From: a bacterium
Lineage (GTDB): Bacteria; Planctomycetota; J058; JAJDCP01
DNA length: 7,968 bases
Direction of reading: 5' to 3'
Assembly (NCBI GenBank): GCA_030428695.1
Contig: JAUIEM010000430.1
Coordinates: 1-7,968 of the forward strand
Shown here piece by piece: positions 6,362 to 7,968 of this stretch. Each line of letters begins with the position of its first letter. Position 1 is the first letter of the stretch. A model generated the notes under the pieces. The model was not told the DNA's origin, made no database searches, and saw only the letters and a program-made list of their open reading frames with translations. The position numbers were made by a program, and so were the translations under genes.

Positions 6362-7396
6362 TCAGCCGACCGCCTGTTCGACACCTTCCTTCAGGGCGCT
6401 CAGCCAGGCCGTGGCGTGGCGGACGAAAAAGATGTGCTCCGCGCCGTCGTGGCGGAAGGCGATGCCGCGGCGCTTGCGGCCGGTCCGCCCACGTTCGCTG
6501 TGCTCGCGCAAGTCGGACAGGGCCGCGAGCGCGAAGCTGTGGCGGCGCTTGCCGCCCGGGAACCAGAGCAGCCGGTCCTGTCCGAGGGCGAGCACGCCAC
6601 GCCGGCCGCGCAGCGGCCCCCGGTAGCGCAGCCGCACCGCTACCCGCGCCAGCTCGCCGCATTCCGCCTCGGCCCTGTGCAGGAGCCGGGTCGTGCGGCG
6701 GTTGAGGATCGACAGGACCAGCAGCAGCGGGAACAGGAGGGCGCACACCGCCAGGACCAGTAACGTCAACGTGTTGTCGCGGAACAGGTTCGAGTCGATG
6801 AGGAAGTAGCGGTCGCCGCGTTGCTCTATATGGATACGGTACTGCACCCCTTCCGCGGAGAAGGCGCCGCGGCGTCGGTCGACCCGGGCGTGCAACACCA
6901 CCGCGTTCGGCTCCTCGCGCAACGGGCGCAGGGACGACAGGCGCTCGACCTCGACATCGACGTAGGGCCCCTTGGCGAGGTCCGCCCGCAGATCGGAGCG
7001 CAGCGCGTGACCGGTCGGCCCCGAAGGCGGCAGCATCACCGCCTCCAGGGGCGCGGGATCGCCGCGCTCGAGGGCGACGCGCAGGGACTCGCCGAGGGCG
7101 TCGAGGCTGACCGCGCCGACCGAGGCGACCTCGGGCCGCTCGGCGGACCACGGCGCCTGGGGCTTGATGCGCACCAGAGCGAGACCCGCGCCGGCGCCGA
7201 TCAGGAGCAGCGCGATCGGCACCAGGCGCCAGCCGAAGGTGCGCACATCGACCGGCCAGCCGTTCTTGCGGTTGGCCTCGGCACGCTCGCGCGCCAGGCG
7301 GCCCCGCGGCCAGACCAGGTACACGACCGCCATCGTCAGGACCGCCAGGCCCCCGACCCCGAGCAGGATCGCCGCGACGTGCTTGCTCTCGAGCAC
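6362..7396 (-). CDS. Three-helix membrane protein with possible PH/GRAM-like C-terminal domain, function unknown
   Basis: I do not recognise this 344-residue protein. Hydrophobic segments at about 7-29, 57-76 and 209-231 would span the inner membrane. Between the second and third is a soluble domain of about 130 residues, including SLRVALERGDPAPLEAVML and a mixed strand region ending VQYRIHIEQRGDRYFLIDSN. After the third helix, residues about 245-342 read as a beta-rich domain closed by a helix (VLALGQDRLLWFPGGKRRHSF, ALSDLREHSER, HIFFVRHATAWLSALKEGVEQA), which recalls bacterial PH/GRAM-like folds; this is a weak resemblance. The stretch 301-315 is rich in Arg and Lys. The start is GTG at 7396, supported by GGGAGGGA about 6 bases upstream. 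It is co-oriented with the CIS genes but separated from them by 185 bases containing a new candidate promoter, so a functional link is only possible. Confidence 0.82.
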   Translation of the reverse strand: MLESKHVAAILLGVGGLAVLTMAVVYLVWPRGRLARERAEANRKNGWPVDVRTFGWRLVPIALLLIGAGAGLALVRIKPQAPWSAERPEVASVGAVSLDALGESLRVALERGDPAPLEAVMLPPSGPTGHALRSDLRADLAKGPYVDVEVERLSSLRPLREEPNAVVLHARVDRRRGAFSAEGVQYRIHIEQRGDRYFLIDSNLFRDNTLTLLVLAVCALLFPLLLVLSILNRRTTRLLHRAEAECGELARVAVRLRYRGPLRGRRGVLALGQDRLLWFPGGKRRHSFALAALSDLREHSERGRTGRKRRGIAFRHDGAEHIFFVRHATAWLSALKEGVEQAVG

Positions 7397-7423
7397 GCTA
7401 TCCCTCCCCGCTGCATGCCCGGC

Positions 7424-7452
7424 ATCATACGGGATGCGGCCTGGTTTGAGAA
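7424..7452 (-). promoter_or_regulatory. Candidate promoter for the membrane-protein gene
   Basis: Minus-strand TTCTCA (7447-7452, 4 of 6 to TTGACA) and TATGAT (7424-7429, 5 of 6 to TATAAT) are separated by 17 bases. They would start a short leader of about 20 bases before the GGGAGGGA site and the GTG at 7396. The -10 lies within a GCATC/GATGC inverted repeat (7422-7437), which may be coincidental. Confidence 0.45.
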
Positions 7453-7537
7453 GCCGGCGAGCGCCCGTCAGCGTCGACGGAGGGGCGACCCACCGGTCGC
7501 AGGAAGCACAAACCTACGCCCGGGTGCCGATTCCGTT

Positions 7538-7543
7538 TAGAAT
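7538..7543 (+). promoter_or_regulatory. Candidate -10 for the efflux adaptor gene
   Basis: TAGAAT matches TATAAT at 5 of 6 positions, 25 bases upstream of the GTG at 7569. No convincing -35 is found at 16-18 bases spacing, so this is tentative. With the promoter on the other strand it makes 7397-7568 a divergent control region. Confidence 0.28.
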
Positions 7544-7568
7544 GCAGCCCAGCCCTCGGAGACGCGCC

Positions 7569-7968
7569 GTGAAGAAACTGCTGATCAACCTGCTCCTCGC
7601 TGCCGCCCTCGTGCTCGGCACCTGGTTCGCAGCCAACGCCGTCAAGGCGATGGCCCCGAAGGCCGAGCAGATCGTGCCGGAGACGCTGCAGCTGCGCATC
7701 GCGGCACGCGAGGTGCGCGGCGCCGACTTCCTGCCGCGGGTCACGGCCTACGGGCGGGTCCGCGCCGAACGCAGCAGCCTGGTCTCCGCGAATCTCCCCG
7801 GCACCGTGGTCTGGGTCCACCCGGCGCTGCGCGAGGGCGCGCTGCTCGACAGCGGCACCGTGGTCGTGCGCCTCGACGCGTCGCGCATCCCCGCCCAGCT
7901 CGAGCGGCTGAGCGCGCGCCGCGCCCAGGTGCTGGCCGAGTCGCTGTCGCTGGTCGTCGCCGCGCAGA
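7569..7968 (+). CDS. RND/HlyD-family efflux periplasmic adaptor (membrane fusion protein), 3'-truncated by window edge
   Basis: The 133 visible codons start MKKLLINLLLAAALVLGTWF, a signal or single membrane anchor (about 4-24). The first half of the barrel-sandwich (lipoyl-like) domain follows: AYGRVRAERSSLVSANLPGT (60-79), WVHPALREGALLDSGTVVVR and LDASRIPAQLE. The last visible residues (about 107-133) begin the alpha-helical hairpin. Such adaptors bridge an inner-membrane RND pump to an outer-membrane channel, so the following genes off the right edge are expected to include the pump. GTG at 7569 is chosen because it opens directly into the Lys-Lys-hydrophobic leader, with a modest GGAG about 7 bases upstream. 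It is divergent from the CIS genes and probably unrelated to them. The substrate cannot be told from this fragment. Confidence 0.85.
   Translation, partial: MKKLLINLLLAAALVLGTWFAANAVKAMAPKAEQIVPETLQLRIAAREVRGADFLPRVTAYGRVRAERSSLVSANLPGTVVWVHPALREGALLDSGTVVVRLDASRIPAQLERLSARRAQVLAESLSLVVAAQ

Noticed and set aside
5781..7151. 456-codon minus-strand frame ending in the gp25 domain
   Set aside because: Only the last 131 codons match the gp25 family. The upstream part is an out-of-frame shadow of the membrane-protein gene, and ATG 6176 has its own ribosome site.
7425..7820. 131-codon minus-strand frame over the divergent region and adaptor gene start
   Set aside because: It overlaps the recognisable adaptor coding sequence and both candidate promoters, and no motif is visible.

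Overview
The window is high-GC DNA, apparently from a diderm (Gram-negative-type) bacterium. The diderm call rests on a partial periplasmic adaptor of an RND/HlyD-type efflux pump at the right end; the phylum cannot be fixed from the sequence. Coding density is high and no gap exceeds 190 bases. No tRNA, rRNA, CRISPR array, insertion sequence or integrase was seen.

The core (about 1-6300, all minus strand) is part of a contractile injection system (CIS), a phage-tail-like machine. Read in transcription order from right to left it encodes: a gp25-like baseplate wedge protein with the EPR motif (5781-6176); a very large baseplate J/gp6-like wedge protein (2663-5752) with three internal tryptophan-rich repeats; a P2 gpI/gp7-like wedge protein carrying an unexpected N-terminal PASTA domain (1571-2503); and a large protein running off the left edge (1-1462), with a tail-associated-looking N-terminal domain, a helical middle, a strongly charged Glu/Lys linker and a cysteine-containing C-terminal region. 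The first three match the T4 gp25-gp6-gp7 wedge set (Afp9/Afp11/Afp12 in antifeeding-prophage-like systems). Sheath, tube, spike, PAAR and AAA+ ATPase genes are not in view and, if present, lie left of position 1 or elsewhere. The PASTA fusion is the most unusual architecture here, because it puts a putative peptidoglycan-binding module on a baseplate wedge.

The CIS genes are not tightly overlapped: gaps are 28, 159 and 108 bases. The two larger gaps and the leader of the gp25 gene hold palindromes, hairpins and candidate extended -10 promoters. Two of these promoters share the minus-strand string AACCTGCTA plus a CGGCGGGA block.

Upstream of the CIS genes, and co-oriented, is a GTG-started three-helix membrane protein with a possible PH/GRAM-like C-terminal domain (6362-7396). 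A divergent promoter region (7397-7568) separates it from the plus-strand efflux adaptor gene (7569 to the right edge), which is probably a separate unit.
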